Assembly: GCA_964440795.1 (NCBI GenBank) | Contig: CAYTTQ010000006.1 | Location: 3,497-67,496, forward strand | From: C00003060 sp964440795 | GTDB taxonomy: Bacteria > Desulfobacterota > Desulfobacteria > Desulfobacterales > C00003060 | Direction of reading: 5' to 3' | DNA: 64,000 nucleotides | In this document: positions 44,005 through 53,556 of the stretch, piece by piece | Numbering within the stretch: position 1 is the stretch's first letter | Layout: every line of letters begins with the position of its first letter | Program-made: the position numbers and the translations under genes | Notes under the pieces: generated by a model | The model's database searches: none | What the model was told of the DNA's origin: nothing | What the model saw: the letters and a program-made list of their open reading frames with translations, nothing else

Positions 44005-47000
44005 ATGGCCCCGATTTCAAACCCTCGAACTGCGGTCATGAACACCACCGCTTCAAAAGCCGGCTGTTCGGCACGTACCGCCAACATGCCGGGCTTGAAA
44101 TCAAAGGCCCTTCAGGTCAACCTGGAAGAAACGGATCAGACGGTCACCATCGATCCCCGTTATACGCCCATGTTGGAGGCGGTGGAATCACTGCCGGGAC
44201 TCGTCCAGCAGACCCATGCCCTCCTTTGCGAGCTGAATCATCCGTTCAAGAACTGGGCCTACGTGGTTCAGGAATTACGCAATTATGCACTTAGAAACTT
44301 CCATGTATATCAAAACCATCCGAAAGCACCTCAGGTCGTTGACGTCATCCTTCAGGAATGGATGGGTGCGGTCAGGAATTCTACGGACAAATCCGTCCAC
44401 ACCATGGCCCTGGACAACATCGTCTACCTCGTCGAAAAGATCCTCCAAGAAACCGAAGGAAATCAACATGATTTTTTGCTGGTTTTTTCACAAATTTTCC
44501 AAGACCTTGCCAATCTGCCTGCCGAGTCTTTCTTTTTGTTTTGCCGGGGGTACTACCAAGTAAAGCGAATCGGCCGGATCGCCGTCGAATTGGATGAAGA
44601 CAGCTTCGATTTTACCAATTTCAACGCATTGTTAAGAAAAACCCTGCACGTGGCTTACCATTTTTGGCTCTCCCAGGAAGATCCGTCCAAGTGGTTTAGT
44701 GTCGAATCCGATACGCCGGGCGAAGAAATGGTCCCGGAGGTGCTGTTTGAAGACATTTCTCATGCTCGAATCAGCCGGGCCGAAGAAGAATTAGACCGGA
44801 TTAGCGGCCGGGAGAGGGAAAAGACACAACTCCAAAGACTGCTGACGTTGCCCGACTATTTTGACATCGTTCGCTCCTATAAGGAACTGCCCGCGCGGAT
44901 TGAACGCCACGAAACCGGCACCCGCCGAACCGGACTCATCAAGACCTTGCGCACCCTTCTTAAAATTATTGAAACCAGGGGGTTGTCGGCCATTCATGAA
45001 GATGCCTTGAGCAGACTCAACCGGTGCCTCGCCGGCATCATCCATTTAAAAAAGGATGAAAAGGCGGAAATTCTCCTTGGAGATACCTTTGAGGCCTTGC
45101 GGCAAAGTGTGCGGAAACTTCCCGAAGCCGCTCTTCAGGCGCTCGAAAATATTGGAAAAGAAATATTCGAAAGTAACGACAGTGACTTGGTTGAACTCTT
45201 CATTCAACATACCATCGGTTTAGGATTTCAACATCCCGATGTCCAAGGGACAACCAATCAGTGGAAAGTACAAGTCAATCCGGCCCATCTGACCAACATC
45301 AAGGTCTGGCTGCACCTCATCGAGAATAATCCGAAATGGAGCAAGCGGTTGATCTCGGCCTTGATCATCAATCTCAGGCTGGCCGGTCTCTACCTGAAAG
45401 ACACGGACCTGTTCCAAAAAGAAATCAGCCTTTTTCTAAACAGCCCGATCGGCCCGGTCTATAATCTGGCCAAGCAACTCGCCAAATTATTCCCCGTCTA
45501 TTTCAATGAAATCAACGCCGAAGGCGACTTGAGAGACGTCTCTACGGAACTCGATGAACTCACCAAGCGAGAAGACCGGTTGATTCACTTTCTCCGAAAG
45601 CAGTCTCACGTAGAAAGCAACAACCTGCTTATCGACTTCGCATTGGCCATTATAGACTTCTGGTTCACGAGAGACAAAACGGCCCTGCGCCCGTTTGTCC
45701 CCGCCGAGATCTTGTCGGAGATACCCGAGAGCGGCACTTATATCGACGGGGTCCAGCGTGTCGTGAGCCGACTTTTCCAAGCTGTCGGCGTAGAAAACGG
45801 CCGGGACCTCCTCGATTATGACATGGCGGTGATTCAAGACCACCTCACGGGCGTTGCCGACGATCTGGCCCGGGACAAGCAACGGGTTCTGCTTCTCATA
45901 CGTTTTCTCAAGCTGCTCGATCAGAAGTACCAGCTGGTTCGCTTTGAAACCGACAGCTTGTTGGACACAGCCGTCCAAAAAGAATTGCCCAAGACGGATC
46001 ACCTCAAAAAGGCCCTTCAAAGCGGTGATCTGGTCACCCGTTTACAGGGCATCCTTGATTATCTAAAACTCCTGAAGCAGATTATTCTTTCCCCGGAACA
46101 GTTTCGGATCTCGGAAGATATCTACCACAAGCGTCACATTGCGGCGGACATCCCCTCAATGTATGGAACCTACCAGGAACGAAAATTCGACGCCCTTGGT
46201 CTGTCCTTCCGCTTGGAAAACCTGACCAACCTCCTGTTTGAAAAACTCTTGGCCTCCATTAACCTTGCGTTTCTAACACGAACGACGTTTTCAAAGATAT
46301 CCGACTGTTTGCACTTGCTGGTCCAGGCAATGGAACTCGACGGCATTGTAACCACACCGCTTGAGAACTGCTTAAACCTCCTCACCCGGGCGATTGAGTT
46401 GAGACGCTTTTCCTTTTCGCAGTACCTGGACATATTTCGCCAGTTCTCACGGGCGGAACAACGCATACTGAGCACTCATTACACCAGTGTGTACGAGGAG
46501 AATCTCAAAGTCATTATCGGACAACTGGATACCGAAAAGCTTCTTCCCAAGTATTCGGTCAATCCGGGCAAAGACACACCTGAAGAAGTGGTCACGAAGG
46601 TCTCTGAAACCTTTTTCCGGGACGTTGTGGCCGGCACCTTCGGCTTCCAGTACCTGGACGCCTTTGTCAGCAATGTCATCCATACGCTTTCCCGGGAATC
46701 CGAGGAACTCAGCGGACACGATTTGGACCTATTGCTCAGCTACGATCCCTCAAGGACGATATCCAAAATCCAGCGTCCCGAGCCTTCCTTGGGAGATCCG
46801 ATCACGTTGGGCAGCAAGGGATACAATCTGACCCGTCTGGGAGCTTTAGGAATGCCTGTCCCGAAAGGATTCATCATAACAACCGAGGTCTTCCGGTGCT
46901 TCAACGCCATCCAGGCCTTTGAGAAGGCCAATGAACACTTACAGGAAAAGCTTCTCCTTGAAATTGAAGACCTGGAAATCGACGGCCATCGGCGTTTTGG

Positions 47001-48267
47001 GGACCGTGACAACCCGCTCCTCCTATCGGTTCGCAGTGGCTCCGCCGTTTCCATGCCGGGAATGATGAATACCTTTCTCAACGTCGGTTTAAACGAAGAA
47101 ATCGTCGAAGGGTTAATCAAAAAAACGGGAAACCCGTGGTTCGCTTGGGACAATTATCGCCGTTTCCTCCAGTCCTGGGGAATGTCTTACGGGATGGAGC
47201 GGGATATGTTCGATGCCATTATCGGCGCTTTCAAGGCCAGGCACGGCGTGGGGCGAAAAAGCCACTTTACACCTGACCAGATGCGCCAAATCGCCCTGGA
47301 ATACAAGAAAACCCTGTATCAGGAAGCCGTCCTGTTTACCGATGATCCTCATGAACAATTATTCCATGCCATCCGGCAGGTGATCTGTTCCTGGAATTCC
47401 CAGACAGCCGTCACGTATCGGGATATAATGGGGATATCCAACGACTGGGGCACCGCCGTGATCGTTCAGGCAATGGTTTTCGGTAACCTTCATAATCGGG
47501 CGGGATCGGGTGTTGTCTTTACACACAATCCTCAAACACCAAACGACAAGGTCGTACTCTGGGGAGATTACACGGCGGGAAACCAAGGCGAGGATGTCGT
47601 CTCAGGCCTGGTGAGAACCGATTCGATTTCCTTGGAACAGACGATGGCCTTAGGCAGAGAGCAAGACAATCCGTTGGAAAGGGCACTTCCGGACGTATAC
47701 AAAGCATTACGGGAAATCGCCAAGACCTTGATTTATGAAAAAGGCTGGAGTGCCCAGGAGATTGAGTTCACCTTCGAGGGGCCTTCCGCGGATCGGCTCT
47801 ATCTGCTCCAATCCCGTGACATGGAAGTCAGCCACGCGGGACAAGTCGCTACGTTCGTGCCTTCCGACGCCCTAAGAAACGCCATCTTGACCAAGGGGGT
47901 CGGTGTGGGCGGCGGGGCTATCTCCGGACGGATCGCCTTTTCCTATGACGATATCGAGTCTTTTCGGGCCAAAGACCCCGATACGCCTATTATTCTGGTT
48001 CGCTTCGACACCGTTCCGGATGACCTTCGCGAGATATCCGCCGCGGACGGGCTCTTGACCAGCAGGGGCGGTGCGACGTCACATGCCTCTATTGTCGCCC
48101 ATCAGTTGAAGAAAACGTGCGTGGTCGGCTGTTCCAAACTGGTCGTTCACGAAAAGGACGGATACGGGACCGTCAACGGGAAAACGATTCGATGCGGAGA
48201 CTTCCTGAGTATAGACGGCCAAAACGGCTTCGTCTATAAGGGGCAACATGACATTATTCTCAAATAA
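44005..48267 (+). CDS. PPDK-like protein: large helical N-terminus, ATP-grasp and phosphohistidine swivel, no PEP barrel
   Basis: 1420 residues. The first 920 or so are helical and match no domain I recognise. The pyruvate phosphate dikinase nucleotide-binding domain then starts near residue 936 (LGSKGYNLTRLGALGMPVPKGF). It has LSVRSGSAVSMPGMMNTFL, GSGVVFTHNP and the metal site ending FEGPSADRLYLLQSRDME. The swivel domain carries the phospho-acceptor His near 1360 in TSRGGATSHASIVAHQL. The protein ends there, so the C-terminal PEP/pyruvate TIM barrel of true PPDK (about 340 residues) is missing. It cannot be a complete PPDK alone; a phosphotransferase to another partner is more likely. GAPDH starts 14 bp downstream, indicating an operon. 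The start is uncertain: several in-frame ATGs occur in the first 85 bp and none has a clear ribosome site. Confidence 0.85.
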   Translation: MAPISNPRTAVMNTTASKAGCSARTANMPGLKSKALQVNLEETDQTVTIDPRYTPMLEAVESLPGLVQQTHALLCELNHPFKNWAYVVQELRNYALRNFHVYQNHPKAPQVVDVILQEWMGAVRNSTDKSVHTMALDNIVYLVEKILQETEGNQHDFLLVFSQIFQDLANLPAESFFLFCRGYYQVKRIGRIAVELDEDSFDFTNFNALLRKTLHVAYHFWLSQEDPSKWFSVESDTPGEEMVPEVLFEDISHARISRAEEELDRISGREREKTQLQRLLTLPDYFDIVRSYKELPARIERHETGTRRTGLIKTLRTLLKIIETRGLSAIHEDALSRLNRCLAGIIHLKKDEKAEILLGDTFEALRQSVRKLPEAALQALENIGKEIFESNDSDLVELFIQHTIGLGFQHPDVQGTTNQWKVQVNPAHLTNIKVWLHLIENNPKWSKRLISALIINLRLAGLYLKDTDLFQKEISLFLNSPIGPVYNLAKQLAKLFPVYFNEINAEGDLRDVSTELDELTKREDRLIHFLRKQSHVESNNLLIDFALAIIDFWFTRDKTALRPFVPAEILSEIPESGTYIDGVQRVVSRLFQAVGVENGRDLLDYDMAVIQDHLTGVADDLARDKQRVLLLIRFLKLLDQKYQLVRFETDSLLDTAVQKELPKTDHLKKALQSGDLVTRLQGILDYLKLLKQIILSPEQFRISEDIYHKRHIAADIPSMYGTYQERKFDALGLSFRLENLTNLLFEKLLASINLAFLTRTTFSKISDCLHLLVQAMELDGIVTTPLENCLNLLTRAIELRRFSFSQYLDIFRQFSRAEQRILSTHYTSVYEENLKVIIGQLDTEKLLPKYSVNPGKDTPEEVVTKVSETFFRDVVAGTFGFQYLDAFVSNVIHTLSRESEELSGHDLDLLLSYDPSRTISKIQRPEPSLGDPITLGSKGYNLTRLGALGMPVPKGFIITTEVFRCFNAIQAFEKANEHLQEKLLLEIEDLEIDGHRRFGDRDNPLLLSVRSGSAVSMPGMMNTFLNVGLNEEIVEGLIKKTGNPWFAWDNYRRFLQSWGMSYGMERDMFDAIIGAFKARHGVGRKSHFTPDQMRQIALEYKKTLYQEAVLFTDDPHEQLFHAIRQVICSWNSQTAVTYRDIMGISNDWGTAVIVQAMVFGNLHNRAGSGVVFTHNPQTPNDKVVLWGDYTAGNQGEDVVSGLVRTDSISLEQTMALGREQDNPLERALPDVYKALREIAKTLIYEKGWSAQEIEFTFEGPSADRLYLLQSRDMEVSHAGQVATFVPSDALRNAILTKGVGVGGGAISGRIAFSYDDIESFRAKDPDTPIILVRFDTVPDDLREISAADGLLTSRGGATSHASIVAHQLKKTCVVGCSKLVVHEKDGYGTVNGKTIRCGDFLSIDGQNGFVYKGQHDIILK

Positions 48268-48281
48268 GGAGGAATCTTATC

Positions 48282-49523
48282 ATGAAGGACGTTAAACTTG
48301 GAATCAACGGCTTGGGACGTATCGGGAAACTTTCCATATGGCAACACGTAGCGAGACAAGACTTTTCTGAACTCGTAATCAACATCGGACGAACCGTCGG
48401 GACAAGCCTTGAAGACATAGCGACCTTCATTGAAAAGGATTCTTCCTACGGCACCATGCATCACTACATCGGGGGATATCGAACAGCCCGCATGATATCG
48501 GAATTGGACGAAACGGCGGGTTCCCTGCGCATCAACGGCATAAAAACCACCATTCTTCGGGAAGCCCGAAACCCGAAGGATATCCCCTGGGGCTCTCACG
48601 GCGTCGACCTGGTGGTGGAATCAACGGGGCAGTTTCTGGATCCGACCGCCCCGGCTGATCACCCCAAGGGGTCCGTTCGTGGCCACCTGGAAGCGGGCGC
48701 TAAAAAGGTGGTTGTCTCGGCGCCGTTCAAGATCAAAGATAAAACGCTCCCCACACCCAAAGATGCGGTGTCCACCGTACTGGGCATCAACGAAGACGAT
48801 TTCGATCCGAGCACACACAACATCATATCCAATGCCTCTTGCACCACGAATTGCCTGGCCCATATGATAAAACCCCTTTCCGACTATTTCGGCTTTGAAC
48901 GAATTCTGACCGCATCCATGGCTACCGTACATGCCGCCACGGGCTCCCAGCTAGTGCTCGACAGAGCGCCCAAGGCCGGTGCGGGCGACTTGAGACGAAA
49001 CCGAAGCGTTTTTAACAATATTATCCTGACGACCACGGGGGCGGCAAAGGCTTTGGGACTGGTCATGCCGGAAATGAAGAAAATCGGATTTATCGCCGAG
49101 TCTGTTAGAATACCGACCACCACAGGGTCTCTGATCATTCTCGTTATGGATCTCCAGGATGACTTGGATCCCGAACCCATCAAGCGCGACTTGATTAATA
49201 AAATCTATAAAGACGCGGCGGATCGTGACGAAAAAGGCTACTTACGGTACTCGAACGAACAAAATGTTTCCGCCGACATCGTCGGTCATCCCCTGGGTAC
49301 CGCCATCATTGAAGGGAAAGAAACACACACCCGAACGGCGACGCTTTCTTTTGACCTAAAACGTCTTTCCGGTTACTCGTCCGAGGTGGGTGCTTGTCTC
49401 GGCCGGAGTGTCGTAGACATCCCGATAACCAAGATCGTCGTCTACGGGTGGTACGACAACGAAATGTCGGGCTACACACATATGCTAACGGAACGGACCG
49501 TATCGGTAGCCGGCCTCCTGTAA
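48282..49523 (+). CDS. Glyceraldehyde-3-phosphate dehydrogenase
   Basis: Oxidative phosphorylation of glyceraldehyde 3-phosphate, or the reverse in gluconeogenesis. The NAD-binding GINGLGRIGK is at residues 7-16, the catalytic Cys near 187 in SNASCTTNC, with ATVHAATGSQ and YGWYDNEMSGY. At 413 residues it is about 75 longer than classical GapA, with extra residues in the first half (near 40-60) and before the C-terminus, as in a distinct long GAPDH subgroup. GGAGG precedes the ATG. Its pairing with a PPDK-like protein suggests a role at the lower-glycolysis or gluconeogenesis node. Confidence 0.93.
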   Translation: MKDVKLGINGLGRIGKLSIWQHVARQDFSELVINIGRTVGTSLEDIATFIEKDSSYGTMHHYIGGYRTARMISELDETAGSLRINGIKTTILREARNPKDIPWGSHGVDLVVESTGQFLDPTAPADHPKGSVRGHLEAGAKKVVVSAPFKIKDKTLPTPKDAVSTVLGINEDDFDPSTHNIISNASCTTNCLAHMIKPLSDYFGFERILTASMATVHAATGSQLVLDRAPKAGAGDLRRNRSVFNNIILTTTGAAKALGLVMPEMKKIGFIAESVRIPTTTGSLIILVMDLQDDLDPEPIKRDLINKIYKDAADRDEKGYLRYSNEQNVSADIVGHPLGTAIIEGKETHTRTATLSFDLKRLSGYSSEVGACLGRSVVDIPITKIVVYGWYDNEMSGYTHMLTERTVSVAGLL

Positions 49524-49530
49524 CTCGAAG

Positions 49531-49585
49531 CCAAAATCCACCGCTTGCCCTAACAGCTTTCGGTTTTTTTGGCGGTGGATTTTGG
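49531..49585. terminator. Long hairpin after GAPDH
   Basis: A perfect 14-bp inverted repeat, CCAAAATCCACCGC (49531-49544) and GCGGTGGATTTTGG (49572-49585), with a 27-nt loop, 8 bp after the stop. No T-tract follows the stem, although one lies in the loop. Transcript end or processing site by position. Confidence 0.6.
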
Positions 49586-49599
49586 TGAAGCAATGGGCA

Positions 49600-49628
49600 T
49601 TGACACCAAGCCGTCTCTGGTGTACTAG
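49600..49628 (+). promoter_or_regulatory. Weak promoter candidate before the dynamin-like gene
   Basis: TTGACA (49600-49605), a 17-bp spacer and TACTAG (49623-49628). The -35 is perfect, the -10 poor. Confidence 0.3.
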
Positions 49629-49748
49629 GGGCCTACGGCCCACCGCGGGAGGCCAAGGCCCCCCACCCGGCGCCGGAACCAGTCATTTACGTAATTTAGT
49701 CACTTATCCGGGCACTGAGAAAGGCCCTGGCTCCTAGATTTGTCGACC

Positions 49749-52037
49749 ATGGCAACTTACGACCATATAAAAAACGAACTTCTTGAAGTAAACAAGTCAC
49801 TTCGCCACGCACTCCGGACGGCTATTTCCACGGACGGCCTGGGATCCCCCTCCCTTGAGGTATGGCTCAAGACGACCAACCACATCCAACGGCAACTGGC
49901 TGAGGAAACGATTCGAGTCGCCATTGTCGGTTCCATCAAATCGGGCAAGAGCACCCTTACCAATTTCCTTTTCAACGGTGATCACGTCAAAAGAGGGGCC
50001 GGGGTGGTGACCTCCATCATCACAAAGATCCGACCCGGTAACGAGAACAAAGCGCGATTGGAATTCAAGACATGGGATGAAATCAACGCCGAGATAAACC
50101 AGGCACTGATTCTTTTCGGCTCCGCGGAATCCGACTTGACTAGAGAAGATTTTGACATCATCCGAGACGACGATCGGATATGGCTCCAAGACGCACTCTC
50201 CAATTTGGGGGCGGAACAGCTCATTTCGGGAAGCACACGGGATCCCAACAGTGTACTGCTCATGGAATACTTAAAAGGATATGAGCGAGCCAAGGCCTTT
50301 GTCTCTTACGACAGAGCCACCCGGGTCCTTGAGTCGAACGAACTGGATGAACAAAAGAAATTCGTCAGTGATGAGTCCCTGGCGGTATATTTGAGGGATG
50401 TCTCTCTTGTACTCCGAGGCCCTGAAGGCTTCGGAGAGAATCTGGAAGTCGCCGACTGCCAGGGAAGCGATTCCCCAAACCCGTTACACCTGGCAATGAT
50501 TCAAGATCACCTAATTCAAACACATTTGATCGTATATGTCATCAGCAGCCGTACGGGACTGCGGCAGGCGGACATACGGTTCTTGACACTTATGAAAAAG
50601 ATGGGGCTCAGTGGGAACATCTTTTTTGTCTTAAACTGTGATTTCAGCGAACACGAAGATCTTGCAGACATCCAACGCATGGTCAGCCGAACCGAAGATG
50701 AACTCAACATGATTCTTCCGGCCCCCAAATTATTGGCTTTCTCCGCCTTGTTCAACCTGTTTCGATCACTGGAATCCGAGTCGACGGAGGGGAAAGGGCT
50801 CTCGCGAAAGGATCAGCTCCGTTTGGATCAGTGGTGTGAAGAAACGGATATGGTCACCTTTTCGGATCAAGGCACAAAGACTTTCCTGGAAGAGGTCACT
50901 CAAAAAGTTTCAGTGGATCGATTAAATCTTCTGATCACCGCCAACGTGGAGCGGTTATCCAAAATAGCCTCAGGAACCAAGGAATCGATTCGAATCAGTC
51001 GCAACCTCATCCAAAAATCCGCCGGCGAGGTCAAACAGACAATCGGCCGCATGGACAAACGCAAAAAAGCCACCGACCAGATCGTCGTAACCATCAAAGA
51101 CACCTTGGAAGGCACGACAAGCAAGCTTAAGCGTGATATGGGGGTTGAGGTCGACCGTTTTTTTGATATCCGATATGGGAATATCGCACAAGATATCGTC
51201 CGTTTCATCGACACTCACGACGTACCCTTAGCAGGACTTTCTAAAGATGTAGCGTCCTCCGGCTTTTTGTTGACTTTATATCATGTCTTTCAGCAGTTGC
51301 AACAGGCCACGAACACCTATATCGCCGAGGAGATTAATCCGCGAATCGTGGAATTTCTTTCCCAGCTGGAAAGCGATATCGAAGCTGTCTTCCAACAGGT
51401 ATGCAGTCCGTATGGCCTCATGATCCAAGACGCCGTGGATCAACATTACCGAACCATGCGAGAATTAAATATCGATGCTCCCAGTCGACCGTTTGAACCT
51501 CTCTCTTGTCCCGAAGTTGCCAAGATAAAGCGTGACATCCATCTGAATATTCCCCGATTGGCCACCACTATGGCCTATTCCACGCGAATCAAGACCGAGG
51601 CGATCGTTAGGCTCGGTTTATACAATACCCTGAAGGGAGCAAAGAAGCTGTTTAAGCGGAAAACCGGAGATAAACTGGATAGTGCTCTGAAATCTTTGGA
51701 ACACAGTATCCGCCGGATTAGAGAACAGATGAAGGAGTCGATCACCGAGCACTTTATCGATTACAGTGAAAACCTCAAGTATCAGTATGTCTTTGCCCTG
51801 GTGGATGCCATGTCCAAGCGCTTGTATGAGGACCTTACCGATCAACTGAAGGCCTTTACCGGTGATCTCACCGGGCTTCAAGAATTGGTGGAAAACGAAA
51901 AGCGAACCCAGGGGGGACTATCCCAAGAGCTATTGTCCATGGAGCAATTTCTGGATGGGATATTGAAGAAAATAGACGATATCAAAGGGTCAACAGGCGC
52001 CGACTCAGCGTTGGAAACGGGGGAACAGAATGGCTAA
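49749..52037 (+). CDS. Dynamin-family GTPase
   Basis: 762-residue large GTPase of the bacterial dynamin-like type. The P-loop GSIKSGKST is at residues 61-69, the switch I Thr is in GAGVVTSIITKI, the switch II motif is DCQGSD near 239 and the base-recognition motif is probably LNCDFSEHED near 299. The remainder (about 390-740) is long helices and coiled coil, as in membrane-remodelling dynamins. No membrane-spanning segment is obvious. The ATG at 49749 is used; a TTG nine bases earlier is in frame, and neither has a good ribosome site. It overlaps the ParA-type gene by 8 bp, so the two NTPases are coupled. A membrane or cell-pole organising role is inference. Confidence 0.88.
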   Translation: MATYDHIKNELLEVNKSLRHALRTAISTDGLGSPSLEVWLKTTNHIQRQLAEETIRVAIVGSIKSGKSTLTNFLFNGDHVKRGAGVVTSIITKIRPGNENKARLEFKTWDEINAEINQALILFGSAESDLTREDFDIIRDDDRIWLQDALSNLGAEQLISGSTRDPNSVLLMEYLKGYERAKAFVSYDRATRVLESNELDEQKKFVSDESLAVYLRDVSLVLRGPEGFGENLEVADCQGSDSPNPLHLAMIQDHLIQTHLIVYVISSRTGLRQADIRFLTLMKKMGLSGNIFFVLNCDFSEHEDLADIQRMVSRTEDELNMILPAPKLLAFSALFNLFRSLESESTEGKGLSRKDQLRLDQWCEETDMVTFSDQGTKTFLEEVTQKVSVDRLNLLITANVERLSKIASGTKESIRISRNLIQKSAGEVKQTIGRMDKRKKATDQIVVTIKDTLEGTTSKLKRDMGVEVDRFFDIRYGNIAQDIVRFIDTHDVPLAGLSKDVASSGFLLTLYHVFQQLQQATNTYIAEEINPRIVEFLSQLESDIEAVFQQVCSPYGLMIQDAVDQHYRTMRELNIDAPSRPFEPLSCPEVAKIKRDIHLNIPRLATTMAYSTRIKTEAIVRLGLYNTLKGAKKLFKRKTGDKLDSALKSLEHSIRRIREQMKESITEHFIDYSENLKYQYVFALVDAMSKRLYEDLTDQLKAFTGDLTGLQELVENEKRTQGGLSQELLSMEQFLDGILKKIDDIKGSTGADSALETGEQNG

Positions 52038-52815
52038 TGAAAGAACACGAACCATTTGCGTGGTGAATGAAAAGGGCGGCGTGGGCAAGACGGTCACGGC
52101 CGTCAACCTCGCAGCTGCACTGTCGTCAAAAGGCAAGCATGTCCTCGTCGTTGATATGGACCCCCAACTGAACAGCACCAAGGGATTGGGGCTTATCCCG
52201 GAAAATGATATGCTTTCCGTTTACGACCTTATCAAACCGGAAGAGCCGGTACCGGCGGACGGCGTTATCACACAAACCGGATGGGAACATTTGCATCTCG
52301 TTCCATCCCATGTCGATTTGTCGGGCATTGAGATTGAACTGGCCTCCCACGCCGGCCGGGAAAACAGACTCAAAGACGCCCTTGACCCCGTCACCAACCG
52401 CTATGATTACGTCCTCGTGGATGCGCCCCCCAGCTTGTCGTTACTCACCGTAAATGTGTTGGCCTACGCCTCCGACGTTCTGGTACCGTGTCAAACTCAC
52501 CCGTACGCTTACAGCGCCTTGGACGAACTACTTGAAACCCTTGCTGCAGTGAAACAAGAAATCAACCCCCGTATTGAAATTATGGGGGTTTTGGCCACCT
52601 TCTTTGATCGCCGGACCCGAGTCTCACAAAGAATTTTAGAAAGTCTGAAGTCAGACGAGCGTTTACAAGGCAAGGTCTTTCAGACGGTCATCCGGATCAA
52701 TACAACCATAGCCGAGAGTGCTTACTTTAACAAACCGGTCGTCTTTTTCCGCCGCTCCAGCAGTGGCGCCAAGGACTACTTGGCCCTGGCGGACGAAGTC
52801 CTCGGTAGTGATTAA
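52030..52815 (+). CDS. ParA/Soj-family ATPase
   Basis: 261-residue deviant-Walker ATPase. KGGVGKT is at residues 15-21 with both signature lysines. VVDMDPQLNSTKGLG (walker A') and YDYVLVDAPPSLSLL (Walker B) follow, and VFFRRSSSGAKDYLALADEVL closes the protein. No ParB gene or parS site is seen, so chromosome or plasmid partition is less likely than positioning of another cargo. The start overlaps the dynamin-like gene and has GGGG upstream. The pair probably acts together. Confidence 0.93.
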   Translation: MANERTRTICVVNEKGGVGKTVTAVNLAAALSSKGKHVLVVDMDPQLNSTKGLGLIPENDMLSVYDLIKPEEPVPADGVITQTGWEHLHLVPSHVDLSGIEIELASHAGRENRLKDALDPVTNRYDYVLVDAPPSLSLLTVNVLAYASDVLVPCQTHPYAYSALDELLETLAAVKQEINPRIEIMGVLATFFDRRTRVSQRILESLKSDERLQGKVFQTVIRINTTIAESAYFNKPVVFFRRSSSGAKDYLALADEVLGSD

Positions 52816-53005
52816 ACACGCGTATGGCCTTTTGTTTGTCCCGCCGGTCTGCTTCTCGCAGTGAGGCCGTGCCACCGCCCCCTTTCCCAATACTGCCATT
52901 TTTTTGACAAACTCTTTAAGAAAGCTGACATTATACGGTCTCCAGAATAGACAAAAAATCGTTAATTCGGGGATCTAATGCCTGACTCTGGCATCGACAT
53001 GGCTC

Positions 53006-53020
53006 TGGCACACTTTGTGC
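53006..53020 (+). promoter_or_regulatory. Sigma-54 (-24/-12) promoter candidate
   Basis: TGGCACACTTTGTGC at 53006-53020 has the TGGCAC element and GG-GC spacing of exactly 10 bp; the -12 reads GTGC instead of TTGC. Predicted start near 53032, 20 bp before the small membrane protein. Confidence 0.5.
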
Positions 53021-53051
53021 TCACTCTTTTTCATAAAGATTGGAGGGTGCC

Positions 53052-53279
53052 ATGGCCGACGATAATATCGAAAGGACTTTGAAGGCGGAATTAAATCGCA
53101 TCGACCGAAAGTTTCAAGACACCCGCAATCTCCACTGTGCCGCCTGGATCGGCACGGCCTTGGCGCTGGGCCTCTTTACGGCGACGATGACAAGCGAGGT
53201 CCCCGTCGTCATCGCTATGGCCACCGCCGGTGCCGCCCTGAATTCGGCTGCCACGCATATTCTCTCCAGAAAAAGATAA
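53052..53279 (+). CDS. Small two-helix membrane protein, unknown
   Basis: 75 residues starting MADDNIERTLKAELNRIDRK. A charged amphipathic N-terminal helix is followed by two short hydrophobic segments (near 32-50 and 53-70) ending in basic SRKR. The ATG at 53052 has GGAGGG five bases upstream; an ATG at 53040 precedes that ribosome site. No family recognised. A sigma-54-type promoter lies just upstream, so it may be a regulated single gene. It is separated from the ParA gene by 236 bp. Confidence 0.75.
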   Translation: MADDNIERTLKAELNRIDRKFQDTRNLHCAAWIGTALALGLFTATMTSEVPVVIAMATAGAALNSAATHILSRKR

Positions 53280-53556
53280 CGGCTTCTGTCCGGCCTCTTT
53301 CCCGCCTTCGCGGGATTCAGGATTCCGCTTGACTTATCCCCCCAATTGCGAAAGCATCAACACCCTTCGGAACACTGTAGACCGGAAACCGCGGGCTGCC
53401 CGACGATTCCCTTTCAGGATGGTCATGTAGAGAAGGTTCCTTATCTATCGTATGAAGCTAGATCAAGCAAACACAAATTGTAGATATGCTGAATCCGGGC
53501 CCGTCGACTTTACAATAGACATATAAAATTGCTTTACCAACATGTAACCATCACCT

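Noticed and set aside
52030..52815. Plasmid or chromosome partition locus (parAB)
   Set aside because: No ParB gene or parS-like sites nearby, and the ATPase is coupled to a dynamin-like GTPase instead.
53301..53314. Terminator CCCGC-CTTC-GCGGG after the small membrane protein
   Set aside because: Stem is only 5 bp and no T-tract follows on the plus strand.
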